From contig JAJUJL010000001.1 in the NCBI GenBank assembly GCA_029265355.1, forward strand, positions 1-64,000: a DNA stretch of 64,000 nucleotides, given 5' to 3'. This document shows, piece after piece, positions 42,070 to 51,649 of the stretch; position 1 is the stretch's first letter; each line of letters starts with the position of its first letter. The notes below the pieces were generated by a model, which was not told the DNA's origin, did not search any database, and saw only the letters and a program-made list of their open reading frames with translations. Origin of the DNA: Chloroflexota bacterium. GTDB taxonomy: Bacteria; Chloroflexota; Anaerolineae; Anaerolineales; UBA4823. A program made the translations under genes and the position numbers.

Positions 42070-42824
42070 GCAGCCGCAGCCTGGGTAATACCAATAAATT
42101 CTTCAGCTTTCAAGCTGGCGCCGCCCACCAGGGCGCCATCGATTTCCGGTTGACTGAAGAATTCAGCGGCAATGCTGGCTTTGACCGAGCCGCCATACAG
42201 CACGCGCACCCCTTGAGCAAATGGCGCGCCAAAGAGTTCTTCCAATACCGGCCGGATGATGTCGGCGACCACGCTGTTAGCCAGTTCTCCAGTCGCCGCG
42301 CGCCCGGTGCCAATCGCCCAGACAGGTTCGTAGGCGATCACCAAGGTGGTGGGATCGTTGAGGTCCAGGCGCGCCAGGCCGTCGCGCAACTGGCGCTCGA
42401 TGACCTCCCGCGTGCGGTTGGACTCGTTCTCTTCCAGGGTCTCTCCCACGCACAGGATCGGCAACAAGCCGTGCAGCAAGGCCGATTGAAGCTTGCGATT
42501 GACCGTTTGGTCTGTTTCCCCAAAGTAGGTGCGCCTCTCCGAGTGACCGATGATCACATAGCGCACCAGTTCCGCCAGCATCAGGGGGGAGATTTCGCCG
42601 GTATACGCGCCAGACGGCTCCCAGTGCATGTTCTGCGCGCCGAGTTGAATGTTGGTGCCCTCCAAAAGGGCGCGCACAGCCAGCAAATCGGTGAATGGCG
42701 GGCAAATCACCTTTTCAACGCCTGCAATGGCCTGCAAGCCTGGAACAAGTTCGGAAACCAGGTGGCGCGCTTCCGCAACCGTTTTGTACATCTTCCAGTT
42801 ACCAGCCACGATGGGTACTCGCAT
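42066..42824 (-). CDS. tpiA: Triosephosphate isomerase
   Basis: A 252-residue enzyme of normal length. It starts 'MRVPIVAGNWKMYKT' (catalytic Asn and Lys), with the electrophile His in IGHSERR, the catalytic Glu in 'AYEPVWAIGTG' (motif with loop 6), and 'LYGGSVKASIAAEF' for phosphate binding. It interconverts dihydroxyacetone phosphate and glyceraldehyde 3-phosphate. The ATG at 42824 is preceded by GAGG with a 6-base gap; a longer frame upstream has no support. It is downstream of gap and pgk and coupled to the M50 gene. Confidence 0.97.
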   Translation of the reverse strand: MRVPIVAGNWKMYKTVAEARHLVSELVPGLQAIAGVEKVICPPFTDLLAVRALLEGTNIQLGAQNMHWEPSGAYTGEISPLMLAELVRYVIIGHSERRTYFGETDQTVNRKLQSALLHGLLPILCVGETLEENESNRTREVIERQLRDGLARLDLNDPTTLVIAYEPVWAIGTGRAATGELANSVVADIIRPVLEELFGAPFAQGVRVLYGGSVKASIAAEFFSQPEIDGALVGGASLKAEEFIGITQAAAA

Positions 42825-42863
42825 GGTGAACCTCGCTTCTTCGTTGCAGTAGATCAGAAAATT

Positions 42864-42896
42864 GGGGTGTGCAGACAGGCTGCGCCCACACACCCC
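42864..42896 (-). terminator. Attenuator-like hairpin between pgk and tpiA
   Basis: On the minus strand GGGGTGTG and CACACCCC form a perfect 8-bp stem with a 17-base loop, followed by AATTTT. The short U-tract suggests a weak intrinsic terminator that could lower tpiA expression relative to gap and pgk. A second small stem with a CGAAA-type loop lies at the pgk end of this 100-base spacer. Confidence 0.55.
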
Positions 42897-42924
42897 CGTT
42901 TACTGTGCTCCAGCCTTTCGGGCT

Positions 42925-44103
42925 TTAGTTGCGATCTAACAATGCTGCCACGCCGGGAAGCACCAGGCCTTCCAGCATTTCCAGCGAAGCCCCACCGCCG
43001 GTGGAAATATGCGTGATCTTATTCGCCAGGCCGGACTGGTTGACTGCTGCCACCGAGTCGCCTCCGCCAATGATGGAGGTGGCGCCACTGCTGGCCACTG
43101 CCTGGGCGATGCTGTACGTGCCCTGGGCGAAGTTGGGCATCTCGAAGACGCCCATTGGCCCGTTCCACACCACCGTGCCAGCCGAGGCGATGACCTTGCG
43201 GAACGCAGCCGCCGTCTCAGGGCCAATATCCAGGATGCGCCAGCCGTCCGGCACTGGCGCCATCGGCATCACCCGGCTCTCGGCCTCGTTCTCGAAGCGG
43301 TCGGCAATCACCACATCGATCGGCAGGCGCAAGCGGGTGCCTCCCATGGCGAGAAGTTCGCGTGCCGTATCCAGGGCCTCGTCTTCCACCAGCGAGTCGC
43401 CCACCGGGTAGCCCTGGGCCTTGAAAAAGGTGTTCGCCATGCCGCCGCCGATCAAAACGTGGTCGGCGATCTTCAGCAGGTTGCGAATCACGCCGATCTT
43501 GTCGCTGATCTTTGCGCCGCCCAGGATGGCGACAAACGGGCGTTTCGGTTCAGCGATTGCCTGTCCCAGGTATTGAATTTCTCTCTCCATCAGGAAACCG
43601 GCCACGGCCGGCAGGTGATGGGCTACGCCTTCGGTCGAAGCGTGGGCGCGATGAGCAGAGCCAAACGCGTCATTGACATACACATCAGCCAGCCTGGCTA
43701 ACTGCTCGGAAAGCTCAGGATCGTTCTTGGTTTCGCCAGGGTGAAAACGGGTGTTTTCCAAAACCAGGATCTCACCTGGCTTGAGCGCCTGGGCAGCAGC
43801 GGTGACATCTGGGCCAACCAGGTTACCCACGAACGCCACCGGCTTACCCATCAAGCCTGCCAGGTAGTCTGCGACCGGTTTCATGGAAAACTCAGGCGAT
43901 GGGCCGCCTTTTGGACGTCCCAGGTGCGAACACAAGATCAAGGAAGCGCCTCGATCCAAGAGGTAATTCAAAGTTGGCAGAGCGGCCCGGATGCGGGTAT
44001 CATCCTTGACCTTGCCTTCTTTGATCGGCACATTGAAATCGACGCGTACCAGGACGCGTTTGCCTCGAAAATCGATATCGCGGATGGTTTTTTTATTGAA
44101 CAT
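42925..44103 (-). CDS. pgk: Phosphoglycerate kinase
   Basis: A 392-residue enzyme of typical length. '[20 protein letters not shown]' is the PGK signature near the N-terminus, with the substrate Arg set ([10 protein letters not shown], 'CSHLGRPKG') and the nucleotide site '[11 protein letters not shown]' near the end. It transfers phosphate between 1,3-bisphosphoglycerate and ADP. GGAG with a 6-base gap precedes the ATG at 44103. An ATG in the same frame 12 bases upstream lies before the ribosome site and is rejected. A perfect hairpin stands just before its ribosome site. Confidence 0.97.
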   Translation of the reverse strand: MFNKKTIRDIDFRGKRVLVRVDFNVPIKEGKVKDDTRIRAALPTLNYLLDRGASLILCSHLGRPKGGPSPEFSMKPVADYLAGLMGKPVAFVGNLVGPDVTAAAQALKPGEILVLENTRFHPGETKNDPELSEQLARLADVYVNDAFGSAHRAHASTEGVAHHLPAVAGFLMEREIQYLGQAIAEPKRPFVAILGGAKISDKIGVIRNLLKIADHVLIGGGMANTFFKAQGYPVGDSLVEDEALDTARELLAMGGTRLRLPIDVVIADRFENEAESRVMPMAPVPDGWRILDIGPETAAAFRKVIASAGTVVWNGPMGVFEMPNFAQGTYSIAQAVASSGATSIIGGGDSVAAVNQSGLANKITHISTGGGASLEMLEGLVLPGVAALLDRN

Positions 44104-44118
44104 GGCGCGCTCCAAACC

Positions 44119-44150
44119 GGTGAAGCGCCCGATGCACTGGGCGCTTCACC
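44119..44150 (-). other. Perfect 12-bp hairpin between gap and pgk
   Basis: GGTGAAGCGCCC and GGGCGCTTCACC pair perfectly around an 8-base loop. It ends about 8 bases before the pgk ribosome site, with no T-tract. A role as RNA processing or stability element, separating gap from pgk message levels, is likely by analogy to gap operons elsewhere. Protein binding to the palindrome is the alternative. Confidence 0.6.
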
Positions 44151-44165
44151 TCTGATGGAATGGAT

Positions 44166-45221
44166 TTAGAGGCTTTTAGCCATCAATGCAGCCAGGTCGG
44201 CGGTACGCACCGAGTAGCCCCATTCGTTGTCGTACCAGGCGACGATCTTGGCGAAGGTGCTCGATTCCTTGCCCAACACCTGGGTGAAAGGCAGGTCGAC
44301 GCTGGAAGAGTGCGGGTCGCCTTTGTAATCGATGCTCACCAGCGGCTCATCCACCGCTTGCAAGATGCCCTTGAGCGGGCCGGCAGCCGCGTCACGATAG
44401 AGCTGGCGCAGTTCTTCGGTCGTGGTGGCATTTTCCAACTCAACCGTCAGGTCAATCACCGAGACGGTTGAAGTCGGCACGCGCAGCGCGTACCCGTCCA
44501 ATTTGCCGGCCATGTCTGGAATGACCAGCTTCAGGGCGCGAGCTGCACCGGTGGAGGTGGGAATGATGCTCATGGCCGCCGCGCGCGCCCGGCGCAGATC
44601 GCTGTGCGGCAGGTCCAGGATCTTCTGGTCGTTGGTGTAGGCGTGAATGGTGGTCATGAAGCCGCGCTTGACGCGATAGCGATCGTGCACGACCTTCACC
44701 GCCGGCGCCAGGCCGTTGGTGGTGCAGGAAGCGTTCGACACAACGTGGTGCCTGGCAGGGTCGTACATATCGTGGTTAACGCCTAAAACCACCGTCAGGT
44801 CTTCGCCCTCTGCCGGAGCGGAGATGATCACCTTCTTGGCGCCGCCCTTGGTGATGTGATTCTCAGCGCCCTTGACCAACTTGCCTTTCTTGTTGACGCC
44901 ATCGGATTTCACGGTGAAAATGCCGGTGCTCTCAACCACAATCTGCACACCCAGGTCGCCCCACGGAATATTGGCGGGATCGGTCTCTTTGAAGACCTTG
45001 ACCGGCTTGCCATCCACGAGCAATTCGTCGTCTCCAACCTCCACGGTTCCATCGAAGCGCCCATAGTTCGAGTCATACTTCAACAGGTGCGCCATGGTCT
45101 TCAAGTCACCGATATCATTGAAAGCGACGACCTCCAGCGTATCCGGATGGTAGTCTCGAATGGCCTTCATCACCTGACGACCGATGCGACCAAATCCATT
45201 GATGCCAACTTTTACTGTCAT
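44166..45221 (-). CDS. gap: Glyceraldehyde-3-phosphate dehydrogenase, type I
   Basis: A 351-residue enzyme. '[19 protein letters not shown]' binds [11 protein letters not shown] carries the catalytic Cys, and '[22 protein letters not shown]' and '[11 protein letters not shown]' are further signatures. It oxidises and phosphorylates glyceraldehyde 3-phosphate. Asp in 'VAFNDIGD' suggests NAD preference. GGAGG 6 bases before the ATG at 45221 overrules a 22-codon in-frame extension. It is the first gene of gap-pgk-tpiA. The 92-base gap to yvcK contains no clear promoter consensus. Confidence 0.97.
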   Translation of the reverse strand: MTVKVGINGFGRIGRQVMKAIRDYHPDTLEVVAFNDIGDLKTMAHLLKYDSNYGRFDGTVEVGDDELLVDGKPVKVFKETDPANIPWGDLGVQIVVESTGIFTVKSDGVNKKGKLVKGAENHITKGGAKKVIISAPAEGEDLTVVLGVNHDMYDPARHHVVSNASCTTNGLAPAVKVVHDRYRVKRGFMTTIHAYTNDQKILDLPHSDLRRARAAAMSIIPTSTGAARALKLVIPDMAGKLDGYALRVPTSTVSVIDLTVELENATTTEELRQLYRDAAAGPLKGILQAVDEPLVSIDYKGDPHSSSVDLPFTQVLGKESSTFAKIVAWYDNEWGYSVRTADLAALMAKSL

Positions 45222-45313
45222 TTTAGCCTCCAAGCTTTTGTCTATAACAGATTTTTGTTCGAAGCTGCTTTGTGATTGAGCAGCCATTTTTCACGAAAAC
45301 AATCTCCACAACA

Positions 45314-46648
45314 TTATTCTACCAGAGGGCCGGTTTTTTCCTGATACAAATCGATGAGTACGCGCGCCAATTTTTCCGAATCGTGCCGCCAGGGGCGCTG
45401 TTCATCCACCAGGTCTGCTTCGTACACCCGGTAATTGGCCTGGGAAAAATCATCCCTTTCGACCCAACTCACACCTGCCGGAAGGACGCCCGCTTTGCGG
45501 TTATTCACCACCACCACGTCGAACAAGTTTCTGCCGACATGCTCTTGCATGGCTCGCACGTGATCGCTGCAAGAATAGCCATCGGTTTCACCGGGTTGGG
45601 TGGCGACATTGCACACGTACACGCGCAGCGCACGGCAGGCGCGCAGCGCCTCTGCCAGGTCGGGCACGAGTAAATTGGGCAGCAAGCTGGTGTACAGGCT
45701 GCCCGGACCGATCACGACCAGCTCGGCGCTCAGTATGGCGCGCACCGCATCGGGAAAGGCGGGCGGGTCGTTCGGCTCCAACCAGACGTGGCGCACACGC
45801 CCCGCCGCTTCAGGAATACGGCTTTCACCCTCAATGCGCACTTCGCTCACCAGGTGGGGAAGGCGAACATCGGCCACCAGGCGCACATTGTGCAGGGTGG
45901 AAGGCAACACTCGCCCATAGACCGCCAATACCCGCCCCGATTCTGCCACGGCTTCTTCGAAACTGCCGGTGATATCCGCCAGGGCGCTGATGAAAAGATT
46001 GCCAAAGGAATGCCCATCCAGTCCGCCCTCTCCATCTGGAAAGCGGTATTGGAACAACTGACCGAGCAGGGCCTCATCATAAGACAAGGCTGCCAGGCAG
46101 TTGCGCAGGTCGCCCGGCGGCAGTATACCCAAATCGCGGCGCAGCTTGCCTGAAGAACCGCCGTCATCGGCGACGCTGACCACCGCGGTGATGTTGTAGG
46201 TGTATTGCTTGAGCCCGCGCAGCAAGGTCGACAAACCGGTGCCGCCGCCCAGGGTGACGATGCGCGGGCCGCGTTCGCGGCGGCGGTGCTGCGTCAGGGT
46301 ATCCACCATGTGGCGGCCTGGGCGCAGGAATGGCAGCATCAAGGTGCGATTGATGCCATAGATTCCCAGCAAGATTAAGCCCAGCCCCAGACCGCCGAAG
46401 ATGATTGCCCGAAGCGGACGGGCTAGAAAACGCAGTGAAGCAGCAGAGAGCAACGGCAGCCACCAGGTTTCGGGCGCTGTGCGGTACACATCCAATATCA
46501 GGATGGCCAGACCAACCCCGATCAATGTCGTTCCCGCCAGTATCACCGCCATCCAGCGTTTTACCCCCAGGCCAGGAACCAACCACTGCAGCAACCGCGC
46601 CGCGGCATTCCACCAGGATCGTAAACGGCGCAGAAATTTGTTGTTCAT
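45314..46648 (-). CDS. yvcK: YvcK/CofD-like gluconeogenesis factor with N-terminal membrane helices
   Basis: A 444-residue protein. The C-terminal 310 residues start 'RIVTLGGGTGLSTLLRGLK' and contain 'VVSVADDGGSSGKLRRDLG' and 'PPGDLRNCLAAL', the CofD-like UDP-sugar-binding fold of YvcK. YvcK is needed for growth on gluconeogenic carbon and for cell-wall homeostasis. The first 125 residues add two to three membrane helices missing from Bacillus YvcK, so this copy is membrane-bound, a layout I associate with Chloroflexota. Position next to gap-pgk-tpiA fits a carbon-flux role. No strong ribosome site is visible. Confidence 0.86.
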   Translation of the reverse strand: MNNKFLRRLRSWWNAAARLLQWLVPGLGVKRWMAVILAGTTLIGVGLAILILDVYRTAPETWWLPLLSAASLRFLARPLRAIIFGGLGLGLILLGIYGINRTLMLPFLRPGRHMVDTLTQHRRRERGPRIVTLGGGTGLSTLLRGLKQYTYNITAVVSVADDGGSSGKLRRDLGILPPGDLRNCLAALSYDEALLGQLFQYRFPDGEGGLDGHSFGNLFISALADITGSFEEAVAESGRVLAVYGRVLPSTLHNVRLVADVRLPHLVSEVRIEGESRIPEAAGRVRHVWLEPNDPPAFPDAVRAILSAELVVIGPGSLYTSLLPNLLVPDLAEALRACRALRVYVCNVATQPGETDGYSCSDHVRAMQEHVGRNLFDVVVVNNRKAGVLPAGVSWVERDDFSQANYRVYEADLVDEQRPWRHDSEKLARVLIDLYQEKTGPLVE

Positions 46649-46706
46649 TCAGCTAAGATCATAGCAGCCTTTAGCGGTCTCGTCAACGGCTTGCAGCAGG
46701 ATTATA

Positions 46707-46715
46707 TGCTATACT
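46707..46715 (+). promoter_or_regulatory. Extended -10 promoter giving a probably leaderless ROK message
   Basis: TGC-TATACT is an extended -10 ending only 7 bases before the ATG at 46723. The expected start of transcription falls on or next to the start codon, and no Shine-Dalgarno is present between. Leaderless translation is inferred. Confidence 0.5.
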
Positions 46716-46722
46716 TTGTGCT

Positions 46723-47658
46723 ATGAGAAGTTACATCGCCGTGGACGTCGGGGGCACCCAGATTCGCGCCGCCTGTTACCTTGAAGACAACCTGGAACCT
46801 GCATGTGTCCAGCGCATTGCAACGCACTCCCCCGGTGAAAGCCCGCTGGAGCGTTTGATGGCAGCCATCCAATCGGTCTGGCCTGAAAACGGCCCTGTAC
46901 AGGCGATTGGCGTGGCTGCACCCGGTCCGCTGGACCCTTACCAGGGCGTCGTCCTGTCCGCCCCAAACATCCCCGGATGGATCAACTTGCCTTTGCAGCG
47001 CCGGTTGGAAGAGCGCTTCAATGTGAAAGTGGCCACCGGCAATGACGCCAACCTGGCTGCCCTTGGCGAATGGCGCTTTGGTGCAGGGCAGGGACACCAT
47101 CACCTGATCTACCTGACTGTCAGCACCGGCATTGGGGGAGGCGTGATCGTCGATGATCGGCTGTTGCTGGGTGCGCGCGGCCTGGCAGCCGAATTGGGCC
47201 ATGTGACCGTCATGCCGGATGGCCCGCTGTGCGGGTGCGGGCATCGCGGTCATCTGGAAGCCATCTCTTCTGGAACGGCCATTGCCCGCTGGGTGCAACA
47301 AGAAATTGCGCAGGGGCGCAACTCCAGCCTGCCTGCCGGGCGCGCCCTCACCAGCAAGCAGGTGGCCGAGGCTGCCCGCCAGGGAGATGAACTGGCTATT
47401 GCTGCATTGGCCCGCGCTGGCACTTTTATGGGTATCGCCCTGGCTGGGTTGCTGCACACCTTTAACCCTTCTGCCATTATCATCGGCGGAGGCGTCTCCC
47501 AAAGCGGCAGCCTGTTCTTCGACCCCATGCGAGCAGCGCTGCGCGATAATGTCATGACGCCGGACTATTTGAAAGATCTGGTGATTGCCACTGCCGCGCT
47601 GGGCGACTCTGCCGGTTTGATGGGCGCCTTGGCGCTCGCTCACATGTCGGCAGACTGA
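46723..47658 (+). CDS. ROK-family sugar kinase (glucokinase-like)
   Basis: A 311-residue enzyme. 'IAVDVGGTQIRAACY' is the ATP-binding loop, 'GNDANLAALGEWRFG' the substrate site, and CGCGHRGHLEAISSG the zinc/ROK signature (Cys-x-Cys-Gly with Glu). No DNA-binding domain precedes the kinase, so it is an enzyme, not a NagC-type repressor. It probably phosphorylates glucose, or another hexose, with ATP. It stands divergent to yvcK with 74 bases between, and the message may be leaderless. Exact sugar preference cannot be set. Confidence 0.9.
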   Translation: MRSYIAVDVGGTQIRAACYLEDNLEPACVQRIATHSPGESPLERLMAAIQSVWPENGPVQAIGVAAPGPLDPYQGVVLSAPNIPGWINLPLQRRLEERFNVKVATGNDANLAALGEWRFGAGQGHHHLIYLTVSTGIGGGVIVDDRLLLGARGLAAELGHVTVMPDGPLCGCGHRGHLEAISSGTAIARWVQQEIAQGRNSSLPAGRALTSKQVAEAARQGDELAIAALARAGTFMGIALAGLLHTFNPSAIIIGGGVSQSGSLFFDPMRAALRDNVMTPDYLKDLVIATAALGDSAGLMGALALAHMSAD

Positions 47659-47716
47659 TCCAGTTACCCACGCTGGGGACAATCAACAGCTTATAGACCT
47701 GAAGCGCGACGACATC

Positions 47717-49411
47717 ATGCAAGCCCCTTCATTGGATAAACGCTGGATCATCGCCACACCTTTGCCTGCCGAAGTGGATGCGCAGCTCTCTGGTTTCCAT
47801 CCCATCTTACGCCAGCTCCTGTACAATCGCGGACAGGCCACTGAGGCCCAGGCGGTTTCCTATCTGCGCGCAGAGGCGCCAGAGGGCGCCAGTCCGATCA
47901 ACTTGCTGGGCATGCAAGCCGCAGTGGACAGGCTCTTATATGCGATGAAGCACGCCGAACCGGTGGCGATTTACGGCGATTATGACGCCGACGGCGTGAC
48001 TGCCACCGCGCTCCTGGTGCAGTATCTCAGGCGCCTGGGTGCAGATGTGCGTGGTTATATCCCAAACCGCTTCGATGAAGGGTATGGCTTGAACATCGAG
48101 GCCCTGCAAACGCTGCGCGAGCAGGGGATCAAACTGGTCATCACCGTGGACTGCGGCATCCGCTCGCCGAAAGAAGCCAGCTTCGCCCGAGAGATCGGGC
48201 TGGACCTGATCATCACCGATCATCACCATCCCGGCGAAGAGTTGCCCGAAGCATTGGCGATTTTGAATCCCAAGCAAGCCGGCGACAACTATCCAGATAA
48301 GAACCTGGCAGGCGTTGGCCTGGCCTACAAGCTGGCAGCCGGGGTGGATCTGAGCACGGGCAACTCCCTGGCGGAGGAATTCCTGGACCTGGTGGCTTTG
48401 GGCACTGTCTCTGACCTGGCACCGCTCACCGGCGAGAACCGCAGCCTGGTGCGCCGCGGTCTTGAACAGTTGCGCAACCCTCAGCGACAGGGTATCCTCT
48501 CATTAATTGGAGTCGCTGGCCTGAATGCCGCGCAAATTTCGGCTGGCGACATTGGGTATCTGTTGGGACCACGCTTGAATGCCGCCGGCAGGTTAGAGTC
48601 AGCCCTGGCATCCTTAGAACTGCTCACCACAGACAATGTCATCCAGGCGGCGTTCCTGGCGCAGCAGTTGGATGTTCACAACCAGGAACGACAGCGCCTG
48701 ACACGTGAAATCCAGGAGAACGCCGAGCGCATCGCGCTGCAAGACGATGAGCAGGCTTACCTGCTCTTTGCTGCCCACCCGGATTTCAACCCCGGGGTGG
48801 TTGGCCTGGCAGCCTCTCGCTTGATGGAAGTGTATTACCGCCCCGCAATCGTGGCCTACCGCGGCGACGAGTTTACCCGCGCCTCCTGCCGCAGCATCCA
48901 GGAATTTCATATCACCGACGCTCTCGACCAGTGCGCTGAGTTGATGGAACACCACGGCGGACATGCCGCGGCAGCCGGCTTCACCGTGCGCAATGAGAAC
49001 CTGCAGGAGCTGATCTCTCGCTTGAAGGATATTGCCAGAGCGCAGTTGGAACGCCTCGATCTGCGCCCCACGCTGCATGCTGACATGGAAATTCCGCTAC
49101 GCGAGTTGAAAGCCGATCTCTTGCCGGTGCTCGAAAGCCTGCAACCCACCGGTATTGGAAATCGTCGGGCGCAATTTGTCACCAGAAATCTGAAGGTCTT
49201 GAGTGCGCGCGCCGTGGGACGTGACGGCGCTCATCTGAAGCTGGCGGTCAGCGATGGGTGGATCACCTTCGACGGTATCGCCTTCCGCCAGGGTCACTGG
49301 GCCAACACCCTTCCCGCCAGGGTCGATCTCTTGCACACTTTCGAGCGCAATGAGTACAACGGCCGCACATCCCTGCAGCTCAATATTCTTGACATCAAAC
49401 CGGCGCAATAG
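47717..49411 (+). CDS. recJ: Single-stranded-DNA-specific exonuclease RecJ
   Basis: A 564-residue enzyme. The DHH domain has 'IYGDYDADGVTATALL' and 'ITDHHHPGEELP' (metal ligands), and the DHHA1 domain contains HGGHAAAAGF near residue 415. A C-terminal OB-like part (about 450-564) completes the bacterial RecJ layout. It degrades single-stranded DNA 5' to 3' in recombination and mismatch repair. It follows the ROK gene by 58 bases and probably shares its transcript. It ends 12 bases before the stop of the convergent GT2 gene. Confidence 0.94.
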   Translation: MQAPSLDKRWIIATPLPAEVDAQLSGFHPILRQLLYNRGQATEAQAVSYLRAEAPEGASPINLLGMQAAVDRLLYAMKHAEPVAIYGDYDADGVTATALLVQYLRRLGADVRGYIPNRFDEGYGLNIEALQTLREQGIKLVITVDCGIRSPKEASFAREIGLDLIITDHHHPGEELPEALAILNPKQAGDNYPDKNLAGVGLAYKLAAGVDLSTGNSLAEEFLDLVALGTVSDLAPLTGENRSLVRRGLEQLRNPQRQGILSLIGVAGLNAAQISAGDIGYLLGPRLNAAGRLESALASLELLTTDNVIQAAFLAQQLDVHNQERQRLTREIQENAERIALQDDEQAYLLFAAHPDFNPGVVGLAASRLMEVYYRPAIVAYRGDEFTRASCRSIQEFHITDALDQCAELMEHHGGHAAAAGFTVRNENLQELISRLKDIARAQLERLDLRPTLHADMEIPLRELKADLLPVLESLQPTGIGNRRAQFVTRNLKVLSARAVGRDGAHLKLAVSDGWITFDGIAFRQGHWANTLPARVDLLHTFERNEYNGRTSLQLNILDIKPAQ

Positions 49412-49423
49412 CTGCGCGTTTTC

Positions 49424-50107
49424 CTAATCCACAAAGCGATATTTGATCAACGCCCACATCGCCTCGAACGCATCCCAGGCGGTGATTTTCTTTCCCTCGC
49501 TGTAATCTCTCGGATTGAAAGAGATGGGCACTTCGAAAATACGCACCTTGCGTTTTAAGATTTTGGCGGTAAATTCGGGTTCGAAGTCGAAGCGATTGGC
49601 GCGCAGCTTGAGCCCAGCAACCACTTCCTTGCGGAAAACTTTATAACCGGTTTCCATATCGGTCAAGATATTGTTGTACAGGATGTTGGTAACCAGGGTC
49701 AAAATCTTGTTGGCGACCATATTGAGAAACAGGATCGGCCGGCGCGCCCCACCCAAGAAGCGTGATCCATACACTACATCGGCGATGTTCTCCTCGATGG
49801 GGCGCAGCAAGTTGGGATACTCCCGAGGGTCGTATTCCAGGTCCGCATCCTGAATGAGAAGCACATCGCCCCGCGCTTCTTGGATGCCCGTCCGCACCGC
49901 AGAACCCTTGCCTTCGTTCTTTTCTTTGAATATCACGCGGACGCCTTCTTTTCCATCTAACCCTGCCAAAACGGCGCGCGTGCCGTCTGTAGAGCCATCA
50001 TCGACGATCAATATTTCAGTGGCAGCCTGCATATGCTTGACACGTCGGACGATTTCTTCGATGGTCTTGCTTTCGTTGTACACGGGGATAATCACGGTAA
50101 GGTTCAT
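49424..50107 (-). CDS. GT2 glycosyltransferase, polyprenyl-phosphate-sugar synthase-like
   Basis: A 227-residue GT-A enzyme: 'LTVIIPVYNESKTIEEIV' at the start, 'LIVDDGSTDGT' and the metal-binding QDADLEYDP. Its short length without membrane helices, plus 'MVANKILTLVTNILYNNILTDM'-type sequence (conserved Asp-Met-x-Thr-Gly-Tyr follows), matches dolichol-phosphate-mannose-synthase-like proteins (DPM1 form). It would make polyprenyl-phosphate-hexose, the donor type needed by the GT-C enzymes at 6866-11581. It is divergent to the AAA ATPase gene. Mannose versus glucose is open. Confidence 0.85.
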   Translation of the reverse strand: MNLTVIIPVYNESKTIEEIVRRVKHMQAATEILIVDDGSTDGTRAVLAGLDGKEGVRVIFKEKNEGKGSAVRTGIQEARGDVLLIQDADLEYDPREYPNLLRPIEENIADVVYGSRFLGGARRPILFLNMVANKILTLVTNILYNNILTDMETGYKVFRKEVVAGLKLRANRFDFEPEFTAKILKRKVRIFEVPISFNPRDYSEGKKITAWDAFEAMWALIKYRFVD

Positions 50108-50193
50108 GAACGCAATTATAACTTGGGCGGTGCGATCGCGGCGGAAAATTACAGCTTCGTTAGCCAGGTGTAGGAATGATTAAATTTGTAACA

Positions 50194-50202
50194 TGCTATA
50201 AT
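50194..50202 (+). promoter_or_regulatory. Extended -10 promoter of the AAA ATPase gene
   Basis: TGC-TATAAT is a perfect extended -10. Transcription would start near 50209, leaving a leader of about 65 bases before the ATG at 50274. No clear -35 is present. Confidence 0.5.
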
Positions 50203-50273
50203 GCGAGCACGTTATCAATGGCATTGAGCTTTGCTTCTTACATTAACTGAGCGCTTTGCCAGCGGAGGACAGG

Positions 50274-51617
50274 ATGCAACAAGCCAGCCAACGAACCCTA
50301 TCTGGGGCAGATACAACCCCGAAAATACCCGGCTTTGTGCCCAAACCCATCAGCAATATCGAGGACACCGGGTTGTCAGGTTTATGGTTGCAGGACCTGG
50401 CGCTCAAGATCTTATATTTCCAGGGATACATGAGCGGTTTCAAGGTCTCCGAAGAGATGGCGCTGCCATTCGCGGGCGTGGTGGATCAAATCCTGGAGGC
50501 GCTCAAACGTGAAAAATTTGTGGAGGTCAAATCCAGCCAACAGATCGGCCTGGGAGAAGGCTCCTATCAATATGCCATCACGGGCGCGGGCATCGCCCGC
50601 GCCCGCGAGGCGTTGGAGCGCAGCCAATACGCCGGCGCAGCGCCCGTGCCTTTAGAAGTCTACAACGACTCGATCCGCCGGCAAAGCCGCGCCCGCACGG
50701 TGGTGATGCACCAGTCGCTGCAGCAAGCGCTCTCCAAACTCGTGCTCAGCGAACACACCTTTCAGCGGCTGGGTCCTGCCATCAACTCAGGCACCTCCAT
50801 ATTTTTGTACGGCCCGCCAGGAAACGGAAAAACGACCATTGCCAGGGCGATGGGGGGGCTGATTCTGCGGGAGAGCATGTATATCCCATACGCGCTCTAC
50901 GTGGATGGTCAAGTGATCAAGCTCTTTGACAGCGTCAATCACCAGCGCGCGGAGGAGCGGGAAAGCGAGCAGCCGCCCAGCGGCTCCATCCGCAGCAACC
51001 GCCGCGATCCGCGTTGGGTGCAAATCCGTCGCCCGTTCATCGTAGTGGGCGGAGAATTGAACCTGGCTGGGCTGGACCTGGTTTTCGATGATGTCAACAA
51101 ATTCTATGAAGCGCCATTTCAAGTCAAAGCCAATGGCGGCATTTTGCTCATCGACGACTTTGGACGCCAACAGGTCAGGCCGCGCGACTTATTGAACCGT
51201 TGGATCGTGCCCCTGGAGAATCGCATCGATTACCTGACTTTACACACCGGGCGCAAAGTGGAAGTGCCTTTCGATGTGATGGTGGTGTTCTCGACCAATT
51301 TACCTCCGCGCGACCTGGTGGATGAAGCCTTTCTGCGCCGCCTGCGGCATAAAATCGAAATTGGCGACCCCAGTTACGAGGAGTATCGCGAAATATTCCG
51401 CCGTGTGGCGAACGCCAAAGGTGTAAAGTATTCCGACCAGGGGCTGGCATATCTGTTGCAAGAGTGGTACATTAAGCGCGATAGAAAATTGCGCGCCTCC
51501 CACCCGCGTGATCTTTGTGATCAGATACTGGATATCGCCCGCTATTTGAACACAGAGCCCGCCATGACCAACGATCTGCTTAACCGGGCTGCCGAGGCCT
51601 ACTTTGTAGAACTGTAG
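50274..51617 (+). CDS. AAA-family ATPase with N-terminal winged-helix-like region
   Basis: A 447-residue cytoplasmic protein. About residues 35-125 look like a winged-helix-type module ('LDLALKILYFQGYMSGFKV'-like start and 'YQYAITGAGIARAREAL'). The ATPase domain follows with Walker A YGPPGNGKTT near 182, Walker B ILLIDDFG, and 'VVFSTNLPPRDLVDEAFLRR' with arginine fingers. Close relatives are common in Chloroflexota, often unlinked to a known pathway. GGAGG 5 bases before the ATG selects it over an in-frame TTG. The role is unknown; a chaperone or assembly ATPase is possible. Confidence 0.78.
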   Translation: MQQASQRTLSGADTTPKIPGFVPKPISNIEDTGLSGLWLQDLALKILYFQGYMSGFKVSEEMALPFAGVVDQILEALKREKFVEVKSSQQIGLGEGSYQYAITGAGIARAREALERSQYAGAAPVPLEVYNDSIRRQSRARTVVMHQSLQQALSKLVLSEHTFQRLGPAINSGTSIFLYGPPGNGKTTIARAMGGLILRESMYIPYALYVDGQVIKLFDSVNHQRAEERESEQPPSGSIRSNRRDPRWVQIRRPFIVVGGELNLAGLDLVFDDVNKFYEAPFQVKANGGILLIDDFGRQQVRPRDLLNRWIVPLENRIDYLTLHTGRKVEVPFDVMVVFSTNLPPRDLVDEAFLRRLRHKIEIGDPSYEEYREIFRRVANAKGVKYSDQGLAYLLQEWYIKRDRKLRASHPRDLCDQILDIARYLNTEPAMTNDLLNRAAEAYFVEL

Positions 51618-51649
51618 TTTTCCCATCCGCGTAGAAAGGCAACGCCAGC

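Noticed and set aside
45222-45287. 22-codon N-terminal extension of gap
   Set aside because: GGAGG lies 6 bases before the internal ATG at 45221, and GAPDH proteins start at that point.
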